Shown: positions 1-6,532 of the stretch, in pieces | Layout: the number at the start of each line of letters is the position of its first letter | Position numbering within the stretch: the first letter of the stretch is position 1 | Assembly: GCA_045614225.1 (NCBI GenBank) | Contig: JAZLCO010000009.1 | Span: forward strand, 1 to 27,367 | DNA length: 27,367 nt | Direction: 5' to 3' | Source: UBA9715 sp045614225 | GTDB lineage: Bacteria > Actinomycetota > Coriobacteriia > Coriobacteriales > Eggerthellaceae | Position numbers and translations under genes: made by a program | Notes under the pieces: model-generated | The model's input: only the letters and a program-made list of their open reading frames with translations | What the model was told of the DNA's origin: nothing | Databases searched by the model: none

Positions 1-1
1 C

Positions 2-73
2 GAGCAGGAGCGCGCCGACATCGCGCTGGACAGGCTGAGCGTCAAGGAGTACGAGGACCCGTTCAGCAGGTAG
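2..73 (+). CDS. tnpA: IS200/IS605-family transposase TnpA (C-terminal end only)
   Basis: The window begins inside this gene. Only the last 23 codons are visible, ending in TAG at 71-73. The residues LSVKEYEDPF close to the C-terminus match the ending typical of the long Y1 (HUH) TnpA transposases of the IS200/IS605 group, which nick and rejoin single-stranded DNA at subterminal hairpins. The catalytic HUH motif and tyrosine lie upstream of the window and cannot be checked. Codons are GC-rich compared with the genes that follow. The hairpin at 195-215 supports the assignment as the right end of the same element. Confidence comes from tail similarity and the adjoining hairpin, not from a full domain. 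Confidence 0.75.
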   Translation, partial: EQERADIALDRLSVKEYEDPFSR

Positions 74-194
74 GCCGGCACCGCCGGTTCCACCGGCGTG
101 CCACGAGTCAAGGGGCCATCGGGCCTGAACGAAAGTGAAGGGCAGGGACTTGAGTCCCTGGCCGGAATCCCTCAGGGTTATACCCTAAGAGCAA

Positions 195-215
195 ACCACC
201 CGCTATGCGGGTGGT
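195..215 (+). repeat. Subterminal hairpin of the IS200/IS605 right end
   Basis: ACCACCCGC (195-203) pairs perfectly with GCGGGTGGT (207-215) around the three-base loop TAT. TnpA of this family recognises such hairpins as single-stranded DNA and cuts a few bases away. There is no U-run after the stem, so it is not a good intrinsic terminator. Confidence 0.7.
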
Positions 216-270
216 CATGATTGTTGATTATGAGGCGTGAACCAAGTTTCGGCAACGTTCAAGTAATCGA

Positions 271-1137
271 TTATCGAGGTTCCCAGGCAAGGAAAGCCCA
301 GACGACGTTTCGGGGCTCTGATAGTTGCAACATGCCGTCAACCTCGATGAGCGAATCTTCAAGCCAATTGCGAAGGCGATCAGGGATGGATTCGATTTGC
401 TCGACAGACGCGTAACCACGGGCAGCCTCTTTGGCTACCGTGACAAACTTGTCGAGCGCTTCATCAAACGTGTCGAATCGCTCAATGCGCGTATTTGGGA
501 TATATGCCACTTCGGGCTTTACGCCCATTTGAATCAGGATGTTGAAAGCGTAAAGAAAGTCGTGTCCAACATGACCTTCCAGACCTGCGCGAAGGAGCAA
601 ATCGTCATCACAGCGTGGCGAAGACGATCCAGGTAGTGTGATGCAAACCCGGCGTTTGGCGACATGGTCGAGACGTTCGAGGGAATCACGTAAATCGCAT
701 GTAGCAATCGATCGCGAAGCAACGGCGACGTCGACGCTTTTCGGACCTACGCCAAATGAGCCCCAATCATCCGACCAACTCATCAACTTGACATCGACAC
801 CCGAAACACCAAGAGCTTGTTGGTCGGCAATCATCACATCGAGCATTCCCTGCGAGAAATCGCACGCAACCACATTGCAGCCTTGTAGCGCCAAGGGTGT
901 TGCAAGGGCTCCCGTTCCGCAGCCCATGTCAAGCACCGTCTCATGGGGTTCGATACCAGCAAGGCGAAGAAACTCCGCAACGTACCCTTCTTGCGATCCG
1001 TGTTTGACTGGAAACGATTTCGCTTTTGCGTCCCAGATAGTCGAATCATCTGTCTTTTCACGGACGACCTGGAGCTTCTTCCACTCTTCATTCCAGTCGG
1101 TTGCGATGAGTGAGGGAATGAATTCATCGTTAGACAT
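271..1137 (-). CDS. Class I SAM-dependent methyltransferase
   Basis: This encodes a 288-residue soluble protein. Residues 68-79 read VLDMGCGTGALA, a clear motif I of the Rossmann-fold methyltransferases that binds S-adenosylmethionine. Residues 91-95 (ACDFS) supply the acidic residue after strand 2 that usually binds the ribose. The N-terminal 60 residues carry WDAKAKSF, similar to the lead-in of other small-molecule methyltransferases. The substrate cannot be read from the sequence. The start has an AAAGG ribosome site a few bases upstream on the minus strand. The gene is alone on its strand, divergent from thyX, and its 3' end lies next to the insertion-sequence end, so it may belong to an accessory segment. 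No frameshift is visible. Confidence 0.82.
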   Translation of the reverse strand: MSNDEFIPSLIATDWNEEWKKLQVVREKTDDSTIWDAKAKSFPVKHGSQEGYVAEFLRLAGIEPHETVLDMGCGTGALATPLALQGCNVVACDFSQGMLDVMIADQQALGVSGVDVKLMSWSDDWGSFGVGPKSVDVAVASRSIATCDLRDSLERLDHVAKRRVCITLPGSSSPRCDDDLLLRAGLEGHVGHDFLYAFNILIQMGVKPEVAYIPNTRIERFDTFDEALDKFVTVAKEAARGYASVEQIESIPDRLRNWLEDSLIEVDGMLQLSEPRNVVWAFLAWEPR

Positions 1138-1350
1138 GAATCGTTGCCTTTCTTTTCATTATGCGTTCGTATCAAACAGTGAGAGACGAGCGACAAAGAA
1201 GCTCAATCCCATATACCTAGACGCCTTTTGCAAAAAATGTCGCTTATTTTGTATGTCATAGATAATATACTCGAAATCATCCAAGAGGAATCAAGTCGGA
1301 ATATGCGGAGTGACGTAACGCACGTATCCGCTAGAAGAGAGAGGCGAGCC

Positions 1351-2031
1351 ATGCAAGTCGAACTGCTCTACCATACCCCAGATCCTGAGCGCGCAGTGGC
1401 TACGGCTGCCCGTCTGTGCTATGCGCCTGTTGGCGCGTCGGAGCTCATGGAAACGCTCGACGAGGAGCGGATTCATAAGGTTTTGAGCACCATCATGACA
1501 GGCGGACACTTTTCAACGCTTGAGCATGCGAGCTACACGTTCGCGATCGATGGCGTGTCACGTGCTTTGACGCATCAGCTCGTTCGTCATCGTCTCGCAA
1601 GTTTCAACCAGCAGAGTCAACGCTACGTCAAGTTTGCTGACGGACTCGAAACGATCAAGCCTGATTCAATTGCGGAAAACGAAGAGGCGAACAAGCTCTT
1701 TGATGAGATGATCGAAAAAACAGTCGAGGCATATCAGGCGTTCCTCGAGCTTGGCATTCCCGCAGAGGATGCTCGTTACATTTTGCCAAATGCCGCTGAA
1801 ACCAAAATCGTTGTCACCATGAACATTCGAGAGCTGCTGCATTTCTTCAGCGTTCGCTGCTGCAATCGTGCTCAATGGGAGATTCGCGATCTTGCATGGC
1901 GCATGCTCGAGCTCGTGCGTCCGACTGCACCGTACATCTTCGCAGATGCCGGTCCCAACTGCGTACGCGGTGCATGCACGGAGGGCAAGATGACCTGCGG
2001 CAAGCCTTACGAGCGCGTGAAGAGGGATTAG
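1351..2031 (+). CDS. thyX: Flavin-dependent thymidylate synthase
   Basis: ThyX makes dTMP from dUMP using methylene-tetrahydrofolate and FADH2 and replaces ThyA in many bacteria. The protein has 226 residues, a normal length. The diagnostic ThyX motif RHRX7S is present as RHRLASFNQQS at residues 79-89, followed by QRYV. ARYILPNA and the arginine-rich FSVRCCNRAQWEIR segment fit the FAD and nucleotide site. The start at 1351 is preferred over an in-frame ATG at 1228 because AGAGAGGCG lies just upstream of it and the protein then begins directly with the conserved strand. The 1228 start would add 41 residues that do not resemble the family. The downstream gene is separated by a 120-base gap holding a long palindrome. 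Confidence 0.93.
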   Translation: MQVELLYHTPDPERAVATAARLCYAPVGASELMETLDEERIHKVLSTIMTGGHFSTLEHASYTFAIDGVSRALTHQLVRHRLASFNQQSQRYVKFADGLETIKPDSIAENEEANKLFDEMIEKTVEAYQAFLELGIPAEDARYILPNAAETKIVVTMNIRELLHFFSVRCCNRAQWEIRDLAWRMLELVRPTAPYIFADAGPNCVRGACTEGKMTCGKPYERVKRD

Positions 2032-2099
2032 TTTAGGTTTCGGAACAGCTCGTCTTGTACTGCTGAGCCGCCTTTCTTGACAAATGGCTTTACGTTGGA

Positions 2100-2136
2100 A
2101 ACTAACCAAAAAGGGTCAGTCCCTTTTTGGTTAGTT
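2100..2136. repeat. Perfect 16-bp palindrome between thyX and the DUF1385 gene
   Basis: The arms at 2100-2115 and 2121-2136 are exact inverse complements, separated by the five-base loop TCAGT. The core GGGTCAGTCCC is flanked by A5 and T5 tracts inside the stem. It could end thyX transcription, but the T-run lies inside the stem and is followed by GGTTAGTTG, not a U-tract. The shape resembles REP-type or MITE-like palindromes with GGGAC/GTCCC cores. Only one copy is in this window. Confidence 0.7.
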
Positions 2137-2151
2137 GTATTATTCCGTGCC

Positions 2152-3399
2152 ATGGCAGAACAAATGAAACAGAAAAGCGATCTCTCGAGGGCGTTTTCAG
2201 AGGACGGTGCGCTTAAAACGCATGTCGGCGGGCAAGCGTTGCTCGAAGGCATCATGATGCGCGGAAAGTACAACTGGTCGGTTGCCGTGCGTGAGCCCGA
2301 AGGGACGATTTACCTCGAAGAGCATGATCTCGCAAGTGGCAAAGAGAAGAACGGCTGGTTGTATTGGCCCTTTATCCGCGGTTGCCGTGCGTTCGTCGAG
2401 TCGTTGGCGCTCGGTTACAAAGCGCTTTCGATTGCTGCCGAACACGCTTTCGTTGAAGAAGACGAAGAGGAAGAGGACAGGGGGCTCGAAACTGCAAAGC
2501 AACTTGCTGAAATCAACGAATCGCAAGTAAAGATTTCAAACGAAGCCTCAGTTGCCGAGCCACCGCATGAGTTTTCGTGGAAAGACGACTTCGGAAATCC
2601 GGATGAGGCACTTGAGGCGCTTGGAGCGCAGACGACGCTCGAAATTGTGAACGAACCCGAGCAAGAGCCTGCGTCTGTCGCGGTTAAAGACAAGCCAAAG
2701 GAGAAGCAACCGCTTCTTGATGATAAGGCAATGATGCTGTCGATGGCGCTTGGTCTGGTGTTGGGCGTGGTTCTGTTCATCGTGGCGCCTGCGTTCGTAA
2801 CTAATTTAATCGTCGGCGAATACGACGACAAGACGTTGACATGGAACATCGTCGACGGCCTGCTGCGCATCGCAATTTTCGTGTTCTACATCTGGCTTAT
2901 CGGGCGTATGGAAGACATAAAGCGCATGTTTGGCTATCACGGAGCCGAGCACAAGACAATCCATTGTTTCGAGCACGGGCTTCCGTTAACACCCGAGAAT
3001 GCACGCAGCTTCCCACGCTTACACGTGCGTTGTGGTACGGCGTTTTTGATAATGGTCATGATCATCGCAATATTCGTGTACACGGTCACGCCGTTAAACT
3101 TGCTCATCGGAGCTTGGGGCGTGCCCGACGGACCGCTCAAGCTCACGCTTGTGATTATCGTGCGAATCTTGTTGATGCCAGTAATTGCCGGCGTTGCATA
3201 CGAGATTACCGTCAAGTGGGCTGGCAGCCATCCTGATAATCCTCTAGTAAAGGTCATTCTCTGGCCTGGTATGCAAATGCAACGTTTGACGACGCGCGAG
3301 CCTGATGACGGCCAAATCGAATGCGCAATCGCCGCAATGCAACTCGTTCTCGACCGTGAGCAGCGCGAAGAGGCGATTGCTGCTAGTCAATCGGCATAG
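2152..3399 (+). CDS. DUF1385 membrane protein (YqhQ-like)
   Basis: This is a 415-residue inner-membrane protein of the DUF1385 family, whose biochemical role is not established. The family hallmarks are GGQALLEGIMMRG near residues 26-38, GYHGAEHKTIHCFEHG near 260-275 and AGSHPDNP near the C-terminus. About four hydrophobic segments follow residue 195. Between the N-terminal domain and the first membrane segment lies a strongly acidic stretch of about 90 residues (roughly 99-190, starting EEDEEEEDRG), which makes the protein longer than the usual 300 or so. The start at 2152 avoids an N-terminus that would translate through the palindrome at 2100-2136. No clear ribosome site is seen, and ATG 2164 is an alternative. 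It is often found near prfA in other bacteria, but not here. Confidence 0.85.
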   Translation: MAEQMKQKSDLSRAFSEDGALKTHVGGQALLEGIMMRGKYNWSVAVREPEGTIYLEEHDLASGKEKNGWLYWPFIRGCRAFVESLALGYKALSIAAEHAFVEEDEEEEDRGLETAKQLAEINESQVKISNEASVAEPPHEFSWKDDFGNPDEALEALGAQTTLEIVNEPEQEPASVAVKDKPKEKQPLLDDKAMMLSMALGLVLGVVLFIVAPAFVTNLIVGEYDDKTLTWNIVDGLLRIAIFVFYIWLIGRMEDIKRMFGYHGAEHKTIHCFEHGLPLTPENARSFPRLHVRCGTAFLIMVMIIAIFVYTVTPLNLLIGAWGVPDGPLKLTLVIIVRILLMPVIAGVAYEITVKWAGSHPDNPLVKVILWPGMQMQRLTTREPDDGQIECAIAAMQLVLDREQREEAIAASQSA

Positions 3400-3513
3400 A
3401 ATGCGATTCACTCGATTTCGTTGACGACGCATCGAACGATGTAAACAGCAGTCATGCATTATGATTGTAAGAACATGAATATGCTCAATGAAACTCGTTG
3501 AATCAGGATGCAT

Positions 3514-5859
3514 ATGGTCGATATAAAGATATTTCTCGCTTCATCGATCGTTGAGTTCGAAAAAGAACGTATGGAGTTGAGCAACCATATCCTGCGCTTG
3601 AACAACCAATACCATAAGCGCGGAGTTTATTTCACTTTGGTCATCTGCGAGAACCTTTCAAGCGAACTTGTGCGTGAAGGAAAGCAGGAGGAATGCAACC
3701 GCGAAATCGAGGATAGCCAATACGTCTACATTCTGGTTGGGAACAGGCTCGGTTCATATACGCGAGAAGAATTCGACATCGCATTGCGGCATTTCCAAGA
3801 AAAGGAATCACCGCGTATCCATACGTTCTTTGTGCACGAGGCCTATGGAATTGAGGCAGACGAATCTGTCCGCGCTTTCATGGACTACATCGATAAGGAA
3901 TTGAATCATTACTACAACGAAGTCGACAACATCGATGCTGTAAAGCTCGACTTGACGTTGGAGCTGATAGCAAATCCGGCTGTTGGTGGTGATGTTCAGA
4001 TAGAAGACGGCAAGGCGTTGCTCGACGGGCAGGAAATGTTTTCTGTCGAGAGCTTGCCGTTGTACCGGAACAACGAAGCCCTGAGGAACGTGCGAGCAGA
4101 GCTCGAAGATGCAAATAACGAATTCGTGCGCTTGCGGACCGCGATGCTAGACGATCCTGGAAACGATGAAGTGCTAAGTGACCTAATGGACGTTCAGGCT
4201 CGTCGAACTAAACTTTCCGACCAGGTTTCGCAGATGGAACGGTCAGTTCTCGAAAGTTGTAATCTGGTAAGAGAGAAAGGCCGCATTGGTTCGCAGCTCG
4301 ATTGGCGCGAACGTCAAGCTCTCGATCTTGTGAACAAGGGTGATTTGAAAGCTGCAAATGCTATATTGCGCGACGCCTTGTGGGATAGGGAGTTTGCTCA
4401 AGCTATCGAAATCGGCGAATCTGCTGTCGAAAAGTGTCGAGAATACCTGTCGGGAAAGCGCTTGCTCGCGAGTAATCTCAAAGCATTGGGTGTTACCGCG
4501 AAATCAGAACAAGAAATCACGGACGTTTACGAACTCATTTGCGCAACTGCCGAGAAATGGCAGGTTGAGCTTGATGCTCTCTGCGAATATGCGGAGTTTC
4601 TGCAAATGCAACGTCATTACACGCGATCGATCGAGGTTGCTGAGCGTTGCGTGAAACGTTACGAGCTCGCTGGCGATGTGAAACCCGAAGAGTTTGCGCG
4701 CCTCTATAAAACGGCAGGTACAAGCTATTACCATGCACATGATTACGTTAACGCTATCGACCGTCATGGACGAGCAGTCGGTCTTTACGAGCAATTAGCT
4801 GCTGAGGCTCCTGCACTGTACGAGCGGATGCTTGTCGATGCGTACAACAATTTGGCAAGCGACTATGCCAGTGTGAAGGACCAAGTAAAGCGTGAATCGT
4901 ACCTGTTGAAAGCCCTTGAAATTGGCGAGCGTCTACTGCAAGTCGATCGTATGGGAACTGCTGAAATCGTTGCAAGCACTTATAACCGCTTGGCAATAGC
5001 AAACAACCGAATGAACAGAAGCGAAGACGCTGAAACGTATCATCTGAAAGCCTTGGAGCTGAGGCGGATGCTTGCAACGAGCGATCCGAAACGATATGAG
5101 CCGGTGTTGGCTGAGACATTCAACAACCTTGCTTATCTTTGCAAGAAGCAAAACCGTCACGAAGAGGCTGAAGCCTATTACAAAGATTGCATCGAGATAC
5201 GACGCCGAATTTCTGCTGAGAACCCTTCCGCCTATGAAACGAAACTTGCCTTGACTTTAGCTAATTATTCTGAGCTGCTGCATGATGAGGGACGTTTTGC
5301 CGAAGCAGAAGCATGCGCTCGGGAATCAGTGAGCATCCGCGAGAGATGGACCCGCATGGATGAGGCTTCCTTCAGCCCAGGGCTTGCGATATCGCTGAAG
5401 CGGCTAGCGGATATATTGCGTGACTGTGGTGACCCAGCGCGTGTGGACGAAGCCGAGGAATGCTATCGGCGTTCGCTAAGCATACGGCGAAAACTTGCCG
5501 AAAAAGAGCCAGTGCCTAATGAGACGTCGATTGCATCGATCTGCTCGTCTCTTGCTGTCATGCTTGCCGATCATCAACGTCTAAAAGAGGCGGAAGCTCT
5601 CTTTGCTGAAGCAGTGGTGCTGCAAGGAAAGTATTCGACCCGAGAGAGCACGAGTGATGACCGTAAGATGGCTCGAATCTTATGCGAATACTCTCGCGTC
5701 TTGCATGCAATGGGTCGTGATACTAATGCGTTGGATAATCTTGAAGCAGCTTGTGTCTTGTACGAACAGCTTGCCGAGAAGAATCCACGCGCGTATGAGG
5801 GCGAATATGCTCACGTATGCAGTGAACGTGAGTCTTTGCGTTCTGAAATAAAGTCGTAA
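3514..5859 (+). CDS. TIR/DUF4062-like N-terminal domain fused to a TPR array
   Basis: This encodes 781 residues. The first 110 or so look like a TIR/nucleoside-deoxyribosyltransferase-type fold: an opening strand IKIFLASSIVEF, a charged helix, a second strand QYVYILVGNRLGSY, then TREEFDIAL, where one of two glutamates (E85/E86) is placed like the catalytic Glu of TIR and DUF4062-like domains. Residues about 190-260 are charged and probably coiled coil. Residues about 350-775 hold at least seven TPR-like helical pairs spaced 42-47 residues (for example AYNNLAS, TYNRLAI, TFNNLAY), similar to kinesin-light-chain-type repeats. The start at 3514 is chosen because AGGA lies six bases upstream; ATG 3508 would overlap it. 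The function is unknown. The architecture suggests a ligand- or partner-sensing TPR part controlling an N-terminal effector, perhaps with the downstream membrane protein. Confidence 0.72.
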   Translation: MVDIKIFLASSIVEFEKERMELSNHILRLNNQYHKRGVYFTLVICENLSSELVREGKQEECNREIEDSQYVYILVGNRLGSYTREEFDIALRHFQEKESPRIHTFFVHEAYGIEADESVRAFMDYIDKELNHYYNEVDNIDAVKLDLTLELIANPAVGGDVQIEDGKALLDGQEMFSVESLPLYRNNEALRNVRAELEDANNEFVRLRTAMLDDPGNDEVLSDLMDVQARRTKLSDQVSQMERSVLESCNLVREKGRIGSQLDWRERQALDLVNKGDLKAANAILRDALWDREFAQAIEIGESAVEKCREYLSGKRLLASNLKALGVTAKSEQEITDVYELICATAEKWQVELDALCEYAEFLQMQRHYTRSIEVAERCVKRYELAGDVKPEEFARLYKTAGTSYYHAHDYVNAIDRHGRAVGLYEQLAAEAPALYERMLVDAYNNLASDYASVKDQVKRESYLLKALEIGERLLQVDRMGTAEIVASTYNRLAIANNRMNRSEDAETYHLKALELRRMLATSDPKRYEPVLAETFNNLAYLCKKQNRHEEAEAYYKDCIEIRRRISAENPSAYETKLALTLANYSELLHDEGRFAEAEACARESVSIRERWTRMDEASFSPGLAISLKRLADILRDCGDPARVDEAEECYRRSLSIRRKLAEKEPVPNETSIASICSSLAVMLADHQRLKEAEALFAEAVVLQGKYSTRESTSDDRKMARILCEYSRVLHAMGRDTNALDNLEAACVLYEQLAEKNPRAYEGEYAHVCSERESLRSEIKS

Positions 5860-5925
5860 GAGACTTTGCATGGTTTGAAAAGACGTATTAGTGGGGATAG
5901 TTGGAAATCAAGAGATAGGAACGCC

Positions 5926-6231
5926 ATGATTAACTCGATCATCGAACAACAAGTGCAGAACGCTGCTCAAGAGCTTCTCGATGACAAGACGATAAAAATC
6001 TTGAAGGGTGTCAGAAGAATTGCATCCAAGCAGGGCGGAGAGAACGCAATCGAAAACTACCAGCTGCTTGGAAAACGGACACTAATCGCCTTGGGCATTA
6101 CCATCGTTGCTGTGCAGGCGGTTTCATCTGCCGTCGGTTTCGTGGTGTCGCGAAAGTCCGAGGAACAGCGAATCGAACGAATCGTGCGTCGTGTGCTTGA
6201 AGAAGAACGCCAGAAAGCTGAGAACGAGTAA
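5926..6231 (+). CDS. Small single-pass membrane protein downstream of the TIR/TPR gene
   Basis: This encodes 101 residues of no recognised family. The N-terminal half is amphipathic and charged (IIEQQVQNAAQELLDD...), followed by one hydrophobic segment at about residues 50-71 (LIALGITIVAVQAVSSAVGFVV). The short C-terminal tail is rich in Arg and Glu and probably helical. The start at 5926 has AGATAGGA just upstream; an earlier ATG at 5866 lacks a ribosome site. The gene lies 66 bases after the TIR/TPR gene with no terminator in between, so co-transcription is likely. It may be a membrane anchor or partner of the upstream protein; this is inference from position only. Confidence 0.68.
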   Translation: MINSIIEQQVQNAAQELLDDKTIKILKGVRRIASKQGGENAIENYQLLGKRTLIALGITIVAVQAVSSAVGFVVSRKSEEQRIERIVRRVLEEERQKAENE

Positions 6232-6532
6232 ATCGCGGAGCTGCCTTATAAACGTCCACGCCCAAGTACAACGTCGTACAACGGTTTCATAACGGTTTCC
6301 GATGATGGTTTCGGACTGCGGAAGGCTTTCCGCAGCTAGTTGATTTGCCACTTTCAACACTTTTTATATGCACCGCATCATAATCGTGTATCCTTTTACA
6401 TCGTGCGCTACAGTTCAGTGGCGCTGAACGTGTCCGCGTAAGCGGCGATTAAGCCCACACACGTTAAAAAACAAAGGGCAACCGTGTGAATGACGAGAGC
6501 CGTGCAATTCGGCCTCAGAACAGGAGAAGCCA
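6232..6532 (+). other. 301-base intergenic region upstream of topA
   Basis: No gene is seen here. It contains three GGTTTC copies at 6283-6312, a hairpin at 6316-6335 (CTGCGGAA against TTCCGCAG, loop GGCT) without a U-tract, an AT-rich stretch at about 6357-6400 and a short inverted repeat GTTCAG/CTGAAC at 6413-6429. The AT-rich part is the likely place for the topA promoter; CATAAT at 6379-6384 could be a -10, but no convincing -35 is paired with it. Confidence 0.5.
6280..6312 (+). repeat. Three phased GGTTTC repeats upstream of topA
   Basis: AACGGTTTC occurs at 6280-6288 and 6291-6299, exactly 11 bases apart. A third, shorter copy ATGGTTTC lies at 6305-6312. The spacing is close to one helical turn, as in binding-site clusters, but the copies are short and could be chance. 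Confidence 0.4.

Larger units (their letters stand above)
1..235 (+). mobile_element. Right end of an IS200/IS605-type insertion sequence
   Basis: The tnpA tail is followed by about 160 bases with no gene but several inverted repeats. These are a GC-rich stem at about 76-103, a short stem around 143-160 (CAGGGACT against AGTCCCTG), a small AGGGT/ACCCT stem near 174-186 and a perfect 9-bp hairpin at 195-215. IS200/IS605 elements lack terminal inverted repeats and end in subterminal hairpins, so this layout fits. The exact cleavage point is not visible; 235 is an approximate end. The left end lies outside the window. Confidence 0.6.

Noticed and set aside
195..215. Intrinsic terminator of tnpA at the 195-215 hairpin
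   Set aside because: There is no U-tract; the hairpin is better explained as the IS200/IS605 end.
638..1261. 207-codon open frame on the plus strand opposite the methyltransferase
   Set aside because: The minus-strand frame has a clear SAM-binding motif; the plus-strand one is Ser/Arg-rich low-information sequence.
1228..1350. Upstream extension of thyX to ATG 1228
   Set aside because: The 41 added residues do not resemble ThyX, and a good ribosome site lies before ATG 1351.
2077..2151. N-terminal extension of the DUF1385 protein to ATG 2077
   Set aside because: It would translate through the perfect palindrome at 2100-2136; no ribosome site precedes it and DUF1385 proteins start near the GGQALLEG motif.
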